Below, piece by piece: positions 49,094 to 61,924 of a stretch of DNA of 64,000 nt (positions within the stretch are counted from its first letter, which is position 1; every line of letters starts with the position of its first letter). Source of the DNA: Todiramphus chloris collaris (taxonomy: Eukaryota > Chordata > Aves > Coraciiformes > Alcedinidae). The stretch lies in assembly GCA_025345505.1 (NCBI GenBank), contig JANVCC010000076.1:7427577-7491576 (forward strand). Reading direction: 5' to 3'. The notes below the pieces were generated by a model. That model was not told the origin of the DNA and made no database searches. It was given only the letters and a program-made list of their open reading frames with translations. The position numbers and the translations under genes are program-made.

Positions 49094-49405
49094 AGTGGCT
49101 AACAGCGGTCATCCCCCATGTTGCGCATGCGTGGGGGTCTTGGGGCACCTCTGGTGGTCGTTACTTCATCAATCTTCAGCTCCCTCATCCTGTCCTTAAG
49201 GTGTCCTTTCATTGTTTCGTTCCTGATATCAGTCTCCAGACAACAAGGAGCTGGCTAAGACTGGCTGGCTGCCTGATTTCCCCAGGCACCTGCACATTCC
49301 AGAGGTGTGAGCGAGTACTGTGCTGTGCAGTGCACCAACAGACCCCAGTGTGCTGGAGGGGCACAACAGTGGAGCTGTTCCATGTTCCATTATGGATACA
49401 TACAC

Positions 49406-52400
49406 AGATAACCACCACATTTCCCTACCAAACAGCCTAAAATCAAGAATAATTTTTTTTCAACTTGCATTAAACTTATTACTTGTTGTTAATGTTCAGG
49501 CAACTGTGCACTTCACTTAGACCTGATCCTGTGAAGAAGCTGACAGCGGGTGCTCAAGAAGATACGGACAGAACAGAATTTTTAAAAACCCATCAACCAA
49601 CAATCGACATACCTGCTGTCCACAGAAATTTTATGGGTTCCTAATTGCCACCCTGGGTACCTAAAGAGCTTTTATAATACTGCTACAATGAACTGCACTA
49701 TATTCCCTTTTGGTACATAATCTGTTCCAACTAATCCAGACAGACAAAAACGCCATTTTGACAGTTGCTTACATTTTTTTGTTCCTTAATAAAATGAAGA
49801 ATTTCAGCCCCGGCAAAAACTCAAGCAGCTTATGTTTCCTTTGCCTTCCCTTTCTTTAGCAGAGGAAGATTTCTCAACCTGTAAGACTTGTGCTGACAGA
49901 CACAGGGAGAACACCAAACACTGGTTTTGAGTAAAATTTACAGCTTTTTTTTTTTATTAGTTGAGTTACTTACTATTCAGTCTGAACTTGCCACTTGAGG
50001 AAAGACACTGCACATTAGGTTTAAGAGGGGCACTGGTTTAATATGTTCTGCTTATTTTCTCATATATATACTATAGAAATTGGTTCCTTAGGGTACTGAT
50101 CTGACACAGAAAAGTTCTTTTAAAAATCACCAATGTCAGTGAGAAGGATTCTTAGCCGCTATTGGGGTCTGCTCTTAAGTGGCTTGTGAATAATGGAAGC
50201 TGGGATGTATTTCAGGATCAGAAACCTCTGCTGTGTATCTAATTACTGCTTCTTCCTTGGTCCAGACTGTCTTTAAAAATGTATTTTCCTTAACTAGATC
50301 CAAATCATTTTTAACTAAACCACGGAATAAGGCTTCGTCTACTTTCTCTAATGCATACAAATTGTAAATTTGTTTCAGATTCAGAAAGTTGTTTAGAAGT
50401 CTTTTTAACTTTTTCTACTTTAAAATGCACACAGAATATATGTTTTCCTCATTCCAAAGTGTACAATTAATTTATAAGTAAAATTATGAAGCCTTAATGT
50501 TAAACCAAGAGTCAGGCTTTCACTTTATTGTCTGCACTAGTTCTTCCAGCCTCCCAGATATATTTCTCACCGTTTTATGACACAGATACTTTATTGCAAA
50601 CATTTAGAGAAGTATGCTGGATATATGAACAAATATCGGTAATAATTTGCTCTAGGTAAAAATATTCCAAGAAATCTCTGTTTAGTTATAGCCATAAGTT
50701 TCATTTAAAAAAATCATCTCAGCTTTGGGAGAAGCTTTTAATGTTTAAAATATTTTTTAAAATAATAGAAAAATAACCAGTCCTACAACTTTTAAAACAA
50801 AACTCATTTCTTGTCTTTGACTTGCAATTATTTTAAAGTATATTTAGTGATTGTTAAAAACTAATAAGTTTACTACACAAAATTAGCAACGCTGTGTAAA
50901 GTATTATATTTAAAACAATAAAGTGTTAGAGTAACTCAAACTATCCATCAGCTGGAAAAAATACAACACATATTGCAAGGGAGAGAATGCTGTTTGTAGA
51001 AGTGGGATACCTAAAGAACAACAGTTTAAGAAGCGGAAGGTTAAATCACATTATTTCACCTGTCAGCTGAGCTCTCTAAATATCATTTCTGATGGGTCTG
51101 TTCAACCTGACATGACAAAGGAAAAATTTTCCTATTGAGAAAATCTAAAACCATTTCATCTGTTATTTTTCAGCTTGGCTACTAAACAAAGAAATGCATT
51201 ACGTGAATAAATTATCTACATAGCTCAACGTGTTATTAAGTCAAAACATGACCAATTGTAACACATTTTTGAATTGGGTGCAGTGAATCTGTGCCAACAG
51301 TTGAGTATCATACCATAATATGCTATTGCATAGAGGTGAGAATTTAGTGGGGGTCCTTCCACTTGAGTTTGCTTCAGCTTAAGTTTATTTTTTCCAGAGG
51401 AGATAGCTACTTGATAATAAATTATCAAATTTGATTAAAAGTAATCAAAATGAGCAGACCGCTTGCTGCTAAGATAGCAAACAAAGCAGGTTTATATTCT
51501 ATTATGGTTTCCCCTTTTGGATCTCAAAAGCTTACCAGTGCTGTCAGTATTTGGTAGGAAAGCCACTCCGCTCCAAATCTGAACTAAGAAACTAACAGAC
51601 TAACAAGTTGTTTGTTGTGCTTGCTGCCTTCTGAGAGCAGTTCCGTGAGAACAAGAACTGAAAAAACAAACAGACATTTTTTCTTGATTCCAGCCTAGTT
51701 TGGCAGTCTTAGAAGCACTGGATCTTAGGCAAAGGAAGAAGTCTACAGACTATCATGAGACCTCTTGATCATGAAAGTAACGTTCTGCACACGAACTTGA
51801 TATAAGGTAGCGTTGCAAATACATCCTGGAAAAGACTGCAAAGGTACCTCAGAGAAAAGATGTTTTCTCCCTCCACCTCAATGGAGCTGTTCACATTAAC
51901 AATCATCTCTAGAACATAGCATTTCTAAAAAAACGATTTGAGAAATATGATGTGCAAGTCACAAATCTGTATTTACACTTCACCGATACTAAGAACTTTG
52001 CAGAATTTTACCAACACTTGTTTGCACTTCAAGTATTGCATTATCTGCAACTCCAAACAGTACGGGCTGCAAAGGCAGCTTTACTGAAATTGAATAAATT
52101 TTGCATAAGAAAGTACTGGGGAAACATAATAGTTCAGTAACTGCTTCTGAGAGTGATGTTGCCGAAGATGAACTACCTAATGAGACTTGCCTGGTCTGGC
52201 TTCCAAAATTACATGACATCTGCACAGGGTCTGGCATACTGTCTAAACTGCTGAATTTTTCCAATGTGATAAGGGTACTGGTTGGCACTGAAATGTCAGC
52301 TTTTCCAATGGGATTTTCTCTTAATTGTTTGTGCCCTCTCAGAGTCCCTAAAATATTCAATCAACAAAAAATGAAATATAAACAGCAATATAGTTTTTAA

Positions 52401-53214
52401 ACTTGTCATCAAATCAGGAGAATGTATACGTTTTATTTCTTTTTAATTGAGCACATAGGTCTTCTTTACTAGTAGATGTTCAATATGTCAAATGGAGAAG
52501 TTTTGTTTTTCTGTTTTGAACGATTACTGATCTATACATTTGATAATCAAGTGAAAAATAAGATGAAATCAATAGGAAACTTCAACAGTATATTACCCTC
52601 AACTGAGTACACCTAGGTTTGTGCAGTGTTTTTTTGTGAACAAGACTGTGAATATATATAAATTCAGAATATACTCCTACACAGAACAGAGCAGAAGAAA
52701 TAGGGATTCAGCCAAACCAAGCAGGAACTTCTGAAGCTGATCAAAATGCTACACCAAGAGAGTCTTGTTTAATTACAATTATTTCAGTCTGCATCTTTAC
52801 CAAACTGCAGAAATGATGTTCCCCCTTTCATTCTAGGTATAAACAATGCAAAACTCACCACTTTTTGCTTGTTAGCTTTCACTTTAATCCAGCTTGGCTT
52901 AATATGGTTTTTTTACAGTTAACTAACAGCTGATCAAGCGGATTTGTAAAAGTGATTTATTAGGACAGTCAAGCAGAACTCCAGCTCCTACATACTCTTG
53001 AAATTCTTGAGCATTTAAAATATAAAGTATGTTTTCACATAAGCTGTTCAAGCCTGCCTGAAAGTTGAAGAAGAAAAATCTTCTGAAACAACAGCTAAAA
53101 AAGGAAAGCTCTCTGACAGTATAACTGGGGAGCAGGCCTGATGATCTCTAAGATTTCTAAAATTCTAAAGTTCTTATTCCAATGAAATACTTGAATGCAC
53201 ATGGAAAATAAGGC
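49406..53214. other. Unique AT-rich DNA
   Basis: About 3.8 kb. Overlapping open frames lie on both strands at 51952-52400 (up to 123 codons), but none is recognisable and the two strands compete. No clear repeat. Confidence 0.55.
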
Positions 53215-53980
53215 AGGGAAAAACCTCAAAGTATCATCTAGTCTATCTTCACCAAGTACGTTTATTCTCAAAACATCCCTGATTACTACTGTTTCATATG
53301 CCCTTAACCTCCAGGAAGAGAGAAACCTTTTACAACATTTTCAGATCAAACTAGATTTCAGACCTCTACTTGAAAACATTTAAAATGTACAAGTGTGCTT
53401 GAGATGCTGATGTTAGGAAGAGACTGGCCCCTTCTACTTGCCACCCACCTTTCAGATATTTGTAAACACTAATAAGATCCCCTCTCAGCCTTTCCTCATA
53501 AGAGAGATGTTCCAGTCCCTTAAGCACCCTCATAGACCCACACTGGACTCTCTCTAGTTATTTCCCTGTCTCTCTTGAACTGGGGAGATCAGAACTGGAC
53601 ACAGTATCCCAGATGTGGCCTCACCGGGGCAGCAGAGAGGGGGAAGATGACCTCCCTTGACCTACTGGCCCCACTCTTCTGAATGCACCCCAGGGCACCA
53701 CTGGCCTTTGTGGCCACAAGGGCACGTTGCTGCCTCATGGGCAACTTCTCGTCTACCAGGACTCCAAGATTCTTCTCCTCAGGGCTGCTTTCCAGCCTAA
53801 CCTATACTGTTGCACGGTGTTATTATCCCTCCCCAGCTGTAGGACTCTACACATGCCCTCATTGAACTTAATTTGGTTTTTGGTTCCCCTTTGTCCAGCT
53901 CTCCAGTCTGTCCAGATCTCACTGAATGGCAGCACAGCCTTCCGGTGTATCAGTCACTCCTCCCAATTTCGTATCAGCAG
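53215..53980 (-). mobile_element. Old CR1 LINE, minus strand
   Basis: The part 53410-53980 is clearly CR1: CTCAGCCTTTCCTCATAAG, CACACTGGACTCTCTCTAG, GGACACAGTATCCCAGATGT and AATGGCAGCACAGCCTTCCG on plus are the reverse of the RT C-terminus. The stretch 53215-53409 is in the right place for the 3' tail but is badly eroded, so the left limit is uncertain. More diverged than the copies at 11617 and 39121. Confidence 0.85.
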
Positions 53981-56034
53981 TTTTCGTATTGCAGTTGTTC
54001 AGGTAAGTATCATGATCAAAACTAAAGCCACCCAGGACAGCGGTTTCAAGAATCACCCTCTTGGATTTAGGGTTTTGAATTAACCTATGGCATACTAGAG
54101 TCTTCCTTAATTCTGATCCCATCATTCATCTCTGAGCAGGAGGCCTGTTGAGATCTGCCAAACTAGGGAGGCAGCGACCTGTCCTAGATGACAAGACTGG
54201 AGCAGCATGTGCAGCTAGCACAGAACGTGCTGCAATGAACCACTAACTGCAGCTTACCTCTGTTACTAGGAAATACAGATACTGTGCTCTTCTCGTGTTT
54301 ATCCTTTGCTCTTGAAATTGACATTTCAATGTTAAATTAGTACATTTACTAAGTATAAAATAATCAAGACTTCAAAGAAAACATCAGGGAAAAGGTCTGC
54401 GGAGTTTATGGAAGTTTACTTTCTTCAAGCAAATGTGTTGGTTTCCAGACAAACAATTAAAAGTCGGCTTTTCAGGAGAGCAGAGAAAAAATTATCCTCT
54501 AAACTTTGTGCTAGTCAGAGGAAAGCTTGGAAATACACAGCTTCACCACTGACTGATGCTAATGCTGAAGTTGCCATCTTTGAAACACTATCAACACAAA
54601 GAGTAAGAGATCACCGACTGAACAACTAAATACAATAATATATTCCAGGGTTTTTTTGCTGGGTGTATATTGCTCTGAAAAAGATGAAGGTTTATTTCTG
54701 TGAACTTCTGTGTTGGTAGCCAGAAGAAAAGTCACGACACTCCGATCTATTGTGATGTTGTAAAGTAAACCAGAAGAGCAGCAGCACAAGGAAACATGCA
54801 GTTGTCTTTGGGAGGTCTGCAGCCTGTGAGCCACAGCACCCCAGGGAACTCACTCCCATCCTTCCTGACGTGCTGTCACTCCACACAAGTTTTATTAGAA
54901 AAGCGCTCTGAGATAGCTTTCTTAAAATTCACACAGGCATGGAAAGACTGGCACATGCTGTCTAATACATCATCGCTTTCATTCCAATGACTATTAATTG
55001 CATGCAATGACCAAATGTGGTAATCACTTTATAGAAAGCAGACTGAAAAAAGCAGAAGTCTTATGTCATAGGTAATGCTGCCAGCTCCTATTGTTTCAGC
55101 ACTGATTTTGGTATGCTAGGTTTCTCTTTAAAGCACTACTTCAAGAAATAATTTATTTTAGAAAAACTTAATTTTCATGCTTCTCTCAGTAACCAGATTC
55201 TGATGCTACATTTATAAAAAGGAGGAAAACAAAAACAAACAAACAACACAAAAAAACCCCCAACCAAACAAAACAAAAACAACCAACCAGAACACCCAAA
55301 CTTAGAAATGACATTCAACTGCTTCAGCAATTCAAAACCAAAGCAAGAGGGGGTTTTAGGATCTGATTCAGGGTTTTGAATGCTTGAAATGGTGGGAATG
55401 TTCAATTGTGTTAATGTAGTTAAACACAGACTGACACCAACTTCTGTAAACTCAAAATATAACAAAAAAATTTAAATGTTATCTTATGCCAGGGTCGAGA
55501 TCTTCACTGAGACAGTTTAATATGGCTTTTTCTGACGTGTTTAATTACTGAAATATTTTGCCACTACTTCCCCAGAATCGACAGTGATTTTTGCATAAAT
55601 TCTCCCACAGTTTATCACAGCTTAGTTTTTAGCAGCGACTTAATTCTTATTACTCTGAGTAAGCATCATTAAATTAATTGACTTAGCTGGAACCACTCAC
55701 AATAGTTAATGTTTGCAGCAGTGCAAGAATTAGCTGTACTGGAAGAGTCGAGAACAACACAACTATTTCTACCTCTAGGGAAGAAACCTGGTGAGCTGAT
55801 TTATGTATCAATCCAATAAAATAGCTGAAAACATATCACTGGCATAGCTTTGATACTGGCAGTCCATATACATAAAGAATATCAAGACTTTTCTGAGCTT
55901 TGCTAAAGAAATTATGTGTAGTGGTAATGACTCCACTTTCTTATCTAAAAAATAGAGCAGCAAAACAGATACATTTCTACCTGGAGCCACTGTGGTCTCA
56001 TGGTTGTCATGGAATTCCTTCACATCTCTATTTC
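53981..56034. other. Unique AT-rich DNA
   Basis: About 2 kb with an A/C-rich simple tract at 55216-55292 (CAAACAAACAACAC-like units). No gene recognised. Confidence 0.55.
55216..55292. repeat. A/C-rich low-complexity tract
   Basis: Irregular AAAC/AACC units with almost no G or T over about 75 bp. Likely a decayed microsatellite. Confidence 0.8.
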
Positions 56035-56120
56035 AGACTACTCATGCAACCTTAGGCAAGTGGCTTCATAATATAGGCCTCAGTTTAGTTTCCTGAAATC
56101 CTACTCATGTGAAAAATAAA
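56035..56120 (+). repeat. MIR SINE fragment, plus orientation
   Basis: GCAACCTTAGGCAAGTGGCTTC-type text (CCTTAGGCAAGTGGCTT) followed by GCCTCAGTTTAGTTTCCTGA fits the MIR core (ACCTTGGGCAAG...CCTCAGTTTCCTCA). Opposite in orientation to the copy at 43213. Confidence 0.75.
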
Positions 56121-56278
56121 CTTCACTTCTGCAAGAATTTGACTGTGTTTGGACAGTGTAGACATTACAGCAACGTAACACAACTGCTCAATACCCGTAC
56201 TCCAAATACACAATTGGGTTTCTAAGAGGTCCAAGAAGCTGGTAGCTAAAACAGTAGGTAACAAATAATATTTTCTTA

Positions 56279-57271
56279 ACCATGAGCCAGCAACATGCCC
56301 TTGTGAACAAGAAGGTCTATGGTCTCCTGAGATGCATTAAGAAGAGCGTGCCCAGAAGGTCGAGGGAGGTTCTCCTCCCTCTCGACTCAAAGAATCACAG
56401 AATTGTTGGGAGTTGGAAGGGACCTCTAGAGATCAAGTAGTCCAACCTCCCAAAAAAAATTAGTTTTGCCCAGAGCACATTACACAGGATGGCATCCAGG
56501 TGGGACTGGAATCTTTCCAGAGAAGGCGACTTCACAACCTCCTTGGGAAGTCTGTTCCACATCTTTGTCACCTTCAATAGGAAGTAATAATAGCGCTTGT
56601 TCGCTCGGCGCTGCCCGGGGCTGCTGCTCCGCCCGGGCCGCCTCAGCAGCCGCCCCCCAGCTGCCGGCCCCGGCACAGCCCAGCCGCTCTCCCGCCTCCC
56701 CAGAGGAGCCGCTTGCCGGCTTTTTTTTTTTCACTCTGGCCCAGTGGGGACAGCTCTGGAGTCCTGTGTCCAGTTCTGGGCTCCCCACTTCAAGAGAAAC
56801 AAGGAACTAGTGGAGAAAGCAGCGGACACTACGAGGATGATTAAGAGACTGGAACATCTCTGTGATAACAAAAAGTCTGAGAGATCTGTTGCTGTTTAGC
56901 CTGGAGATGACAAGACTGAGAGGGAATCTTCTCAATAATTACAAATACCTAAAGGTGGGGGTGGGCAAGAGGCTGGGGCCAGGCTCTTTTCAGTGGTGCC
57001 CATGACAGGTCAAGGGGCAGTGGGCAGAAACTGGAACCCAGGAGGTTCCATCGGCACAGGAGGAAAAACTTCTTTGCTGTGAGGATGCCAGAGCCCAGCC
57101 CAGGCTGCCCAGAGAGGCTGTGGAGTCTCCTTCTCTGGAGAGATTCCAGACCTGTCCAGACAGTGTGATCCTGGGCCCCCTGCTCTCCGTGACCCTGCTG
57201 GAGCAGGGGCTTGGACAAGATGATCTCCAGAGGTGCCTTCCAACCCCTACCATGCCAGGATTCTGTAATTA
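56279..57271 (+). mobile_element. CR1 LINE, plus strand, split by a chimeric insert
   Basis: A CR1 in two parts: 56279-56388 (RT text, CATGAGCCAGCAACATGCCC onward) and 56733-57271, ending GGATTCTGTAATT. The two parts join in the CR1 reading order at ACTC / ACTCTGGCCCAGTGGG. It shares a subfamily with 34120-34943. Frames are broken and it is not functional. Confidence 0.94.
56389..56732 (-). mobile_element. Chimeric CR1 insert with CpG-rich head
   Basis: A 344-bp insertion in the plus-strand CR1, flanked by ACTC at 56385-56388 and 56733-56736. On the minus strand it starts with a run of 11 A, then about 125 bp of very GC-rich DNA with about fifteen CpG (56595-56720). It then joins a CR1 tail (GGTGACAAAGATGTGGAACA ... 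CTCCCAACAATTCTGTGATT). The CR1 part is about 200 bp. The head could be a CR1 5' leader retained after internal deletion, or a captured host CpG-island sequence. Confidence 0.82.
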
Positions 57272-60200
57272 CAAATAAATTTTCAGGCACTAAGCCCTGT
57301 CTACTCAAGTTTTGTCTCAGCTATTTTTGGAAAAACAGACTTAAGAACATTTTCTTAAAACAGCTGTTCATTATGAGGGTAAATTTATTAACATTTGGGG
57401 CACACACTGTACTCCAATATGAAGTAGGAAAGAAAACCACAGAAGTGACAGCCCCTTCACAGACAAGAAGCCAACTTCTCTAAACAGATTTGCTTTCAGG
57501 GTTTAATTTTTAATTACCCTAAATTCAAGCTTCAGATTCTCCATCAAAAATCACAATTTTGACAAAACATTTGCACATGTGCTTTTAAACACAATATGGG
57601 CATCATTGCCATGGGTGAGGCGAGACAAAACTTGACATAGTCCACAGTGGTCTGTCTTCCACTGGAACAAACAGGAGACAGCCAAGCACAACTCGGAGAA
57701 TACCATCTCTGATTCTTCATGAGAGAAATATCCTCAACAATGCTCAGTTTCTGAAGACTTGTCATCACCACTTGGTGAAAATACCCTTGGCCATCTGCTG
57801 CTTTCATTTTGAAGGACCTGTGAGCGCCCTCAGTAGGAAAGCACCTTTCTTTGTCTGCCAAAGCGGTTTTATCGCCTCTGCATATCCCTTTATGTCTCCT
57901 TTTGCTTGTATAACTGATTTATGATCTACCTCCTTCTTGGGCAGCACCAGCCTCATTAAAACTGACTCCTGTTGCCTTGGCTGAGTGTAGCTTCAATGGG
58001 AAAGCAACATCTGAGTGCACTGGTTGACCTGAAACTTACTCTTTAACTCCAGCCCCATTGCCCGTTGGATTTCTATCAAAAAGGAGACACTTTGAAAGAA
58101 GGGAAAGCTTTATCTACACTACTTAATTAGATATCTTTTAATAAAGACATGACCTACTGGCTCTCTTCCCACCTGCAAGCACTATAATTAAAGTTTCTCT
58201 AACAGAACAGCAAGATATTTTTGTTCTCTCACCATTTTTAAAAATCTAAAGACAATCCTGCACGAACATGGGAAGTAAAAACCAAAAATATGCCAACCCT
58301 AATACTTAATACAAAAAAAAAAAAAATCTGTATTTTAATTCTGAAGGCACAGTGAAGCATTTAAAGCAGGAAACAACCAACCAACAGGTAGCAAATATTT
58401 TAGAAGTTCTCAGTGGCACCTTGGTCATCCTACTCTCATCAGTAGGAACACTGTTGTGTAGAAGCACTGAAAATCAACTAGCTTTTGTTTGTTTACCCAC
58501 ACATTGGTACTCTAAGTCCTCAGCAGCAAAATTCTCTGGACTTTCACAAGTTATAAATACCTAATGCTTCTTATTTATGTCAATACTGCAGAAAAACAAA
58601 ACAAAGAAACAGACAAACCAATTACACACAAGATTCGGGGATGGTCTTAGGAATCAATATGAGTATACTGGTTTGTATGTTGATATAGAGCAGTCAAAAC
58701 ACCTACCATGGAAAAGGAGGAAAAAAAAAAACCAAACCAAAAAACACCACCTCTAAGGGAACATGAATTTCACTGCAATAGAGGGAAATGCCACTTTTTA
58801 AATTTTAGTGTTTCTATTCATGAAAATAAATATATATTAATAAAATCAAGAAAACATCTACATAAAGTGTTGCAAAAATCAAGATGATCCTAGTTTGAAA
58901 ATTATAAAAGAAATCTAACTTCTCAAAATTGATTCAGTTTATCAAATGCAACACAGGTTTGATAAATCTCTAAGATAACATTTTAGGAGATAAATCTCTT
59001 CACAAAGTGCAAAGTGAATGAGCAACCTTATCCCAAATTTGAGAATCTCTGCTGTTATTTACTGTTTATATGCAAGGGAACTAAACTATGTATAAGAGAG
59101 TTTCCAAACAGAGGAAACGCAACTCATTCTCCAAAGGACAGGAATATAAAGATTAAAAAACATAACCATAAGCTTAACTTAGTGCAATCCAATTGTGTGT
59201 GCATATATATAATAATCACACTTTGTGCTTCTTGCCTTTCCCAGACTATCTGACTGAGCTAAAACAGAAACTAACGTCTCTGGTGTAGATGGCCAATAAC
59301 CTGAAGCTGTCTTTGCAAACAGGCCTTATTCTTACAGTAGTGTTATTTGAGGAGACTAAAAGTCAATGGGTTTCGAAGAAAAAGGGTCTGAACTTCTTCA
59401 TATCCATTTACTGACATTCTTACTGCATGAATGACAATGATGTGATGAAGCCAACCGGAGAAGACAAGCCACGTTACGAAAAGCCGCAGGCAGCTTGGTA
59501 CACTACCAGTGAATCTCACCACATTTCAGGAGACACATACCATGAGTCAGGGAGTGAAGTTATTTCAGATGAAGTGCCAGGAGAGAGCATGCCTTAGCAG
59601 ACTGCCTCAAAAGGGCTCCGCACAAAACCAATGTTCACAGCAGCAGTCGATGTGCCACTTGAAGTAAAACAGTTACCGGTAACTGAAAGACTTCACGGAT
59701 ACCAAGCTTCAACCCTCACATGAGGAAGAATTGTTCAGTCTTTCATCACGTTTCTGAACATAAGACTTAACCTTACTGCGATGTACCAACAGATAACAGA
59801 ATATTTGCTACGGTTGAACAACTCACACTGAAGTCATCTCAGAAAGGACAGACACATAAAGACGAGGAACAAAGGGAATATCATGGGTCAGAAACTGAAC
59901 CCAAATCAAAATCAGCACCCTTAATGAAAAACATAATTATGTCAACATATAGACTAGAAATTGTCTGTGAGCCAAAGGAAATTGAATTTTTCTCTACTCT
60001 GCCCTGGTATAACTTCAGCTCGGAATTACCTGTGTAATGGGAAGCCACACTGCTAGAAAGATATCAATCAGCTTGTGACAGTCGAGAGAAGAACTGTGAA
60101 CAAGATCTAGACTCTGTACTCTGTGACGTTAAATGAAAGGAAGAGCCATCATTAGGTTTAGAGAAAAATGTAAAAGACTGCTAGGAATAGTTTAAACTAT

Positions 60201-61924
60201 TCTCAGTAAGCATTCTGGGTATCTCAAAAGAAGTATTATTATAATTGCGACAAAGATTACACATTTTGGAAGCATCTCTGCATAAAAAGCAGAATATATA
60301 ACCTAGTCTACATCCTTCTAGAGAAGGAGGATAGAGAGATGCCCAGAGATGGGCTGGAGGACCTTCTGCTATCCTTCCATGGGCTTTTATGCACCAGAGA
60401 GTAAATTTTTTTCTGATGCTTAAATGTTATTCAAATGGTAATTTTTGTTTGACTATATCTCATTTTCGGCAATCAGTCTCAGGCAAAAAGTGAAATTTGG
60501 AAAGTTCAGCAGTAAAGATTTTCTCCTCTCTTATTCTCTGTTCCTCTACTCTGTCAAAAAGGCCCCTCATTTTGATGCAAATGTACCTACTAATTCTGAA
60601 ACATACACGTTTCTTTTAACAGCCTGTTCCTTCCAAAAAAAATAGGGCTTTTAAGGAGTGTCCTCACTTCTTCACTCTCACTACAAGAAATTCCATGACT
60701 CTTACTGCATTTCTCAGTTTTAGTTCATCTTTGGATTTACCCAGCACAACACAACAATCTACTTTTATGACAAATGGGCCTGGCACAACAGGCCCCGCTA
60801 AACACAGACTGTCCCCATCTTTCCTAGAGGGCCTATACTGCCCACAGGACAGTAATACTACCACATTCTCAAGGAGTCAGGGTGAAACTCATCTGTGTGG
60901 CTGTCCTGTCTGTAAGAAAGTTCAGGTCCTGTGTAACAGCGGAATGCTCACATGGCTCTCTCAGAAAAATGCTTTACACGGGGTAAAATACAGGAAAACC
61001 AGCACCATTCCAATGGGGCTCCCACTCTGAGAGCAACGCAACGCTGGCCTAGGTACAGCAGAACACAAAACAGGCGAGTCCACAGCCAATCACTCAAGGT
61101 ACAGCAGAATCTACTATGTGAAATAAAGATACCAGTTCAGACACTGAATGATTCAGTCTGTTTTAGAACAGGAAGGGGAAGGGTTATATCAATTCATATT
61201 TCAATTTTGGGTTATTTTAGGCAAGTCCAGACCTCCAGATACATCCAATGTATCCAGAAAACAATAAAGAATCAGATTTGCTGTAAAAATCAAAATCAAA
61301 TCTGAAACCAAAGTCAAACTTCGGGAAAGCTTACAAATATTGTGTTATAAAGCTAGTATAGCCATCTTTCTTGGTAAAACACACGGTATTATCAATAGCA
61401 CAGGGCAAAGTAGGCAGAGACAATATTATCTACAGAGCAGCTCAGAATTCTATTCTTTTACTAAGCTGCCTCCTGAACTGGAAATGACCCCTTGCAAAGG
61501 AAAAAAAAAACCCAAAAAAAAAAATTGTGATCTTTCCAAATAACTACAGTTAGAATCCTAAGTAAATGAAAATGTCAAACATCTTACTTGCCATTATCTA
61601 TCTTTTCATTCATCGTCTTTTTTGAACACTAGGTTGTCAGGTAGAGGCCCCAGCAGAATTTCAATTGCTGTTTAGAGCAGTGACTTGTGGAAACTCACAT
61701 CTCGGCGCTTGGTCTGGCCTCCCAGCTATGATTTGCTGTGAGGGGCCATCCTTCATCACCAAGGTTTCCTGCAGTGTGATGAATTAGGATGCACTAGTGG
61801 AATAACTAAAAACCGTCGTTATTTAGAAGAACCTTGAGAATTCACACACCTGTGCACTGTGATAGGAAGACATTGGTGGAAAGGTGGCCTCATCTTCTAT
61901 ATCTATTTGTAAACTCTAAATGAT
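57272..61924. other. Unique DNA, two CpG-retaining stretches
   Basis: About 4.6 kb with no recognised repeat. 59440-59860 keeps many CpG (AACCGGAG, CACGTTACG, TACCGGTAAC) and 60690-61100 is about 47% GC, but neither has a recognisable frame. A minus-strand open stretch at 57544-57861 (105 codons) and a shorter one just upstream of it show no known domain. Confidence 0.5.

Larger units (their letters stand above)
48643..49400 (-). mobile_element. Solo retroviral LTR, minus strand (fossil)
   Basis: A 758-bp LTR read on the minus strand. It begins TGTATCCATAATGG and ends CCTGGGACA, so TG...CA, and is flanked by the 5-bp repeat TACAC at 48638-48642 and 49401-49405. A polyadenylation signal (AATAAA on minus, 48717-48722) precedes a TGCTTTTGCTTATTAG-like end region, which occurs twice in tandem. 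A run of 22 C (22 G on the sense strand) lies inside. A 5-bp duplication fits ERVL or class I elements. No internal viral part is present. It is more GC- and CpG-rich than its surroundings, so probably not very old. Confidence 0.7.

Noticed and set aside
51952-52400. Overlapping frames on both strands, up to 123 codons
   Set aside because: The two strands compete and neither shows a known domain; no splice boundaries.
53100-53180. Possible plus-strand CR1 tail (GCCTGATGATCTCTAAG)
   Set aside because: Too short and diverged to separate from chance; left out of the feature list.
56480-56810. Frames of 102-114 codons over the GC-rich insert
   Set aside because: Open only because GC-rich DNA has few stop codons; the segment is part of a mobile element.
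56949-57308. 119-codon minus-strand frame
   Set aside because: Antisense of the CR1 tail; the same text recurs in other CR1 copies.
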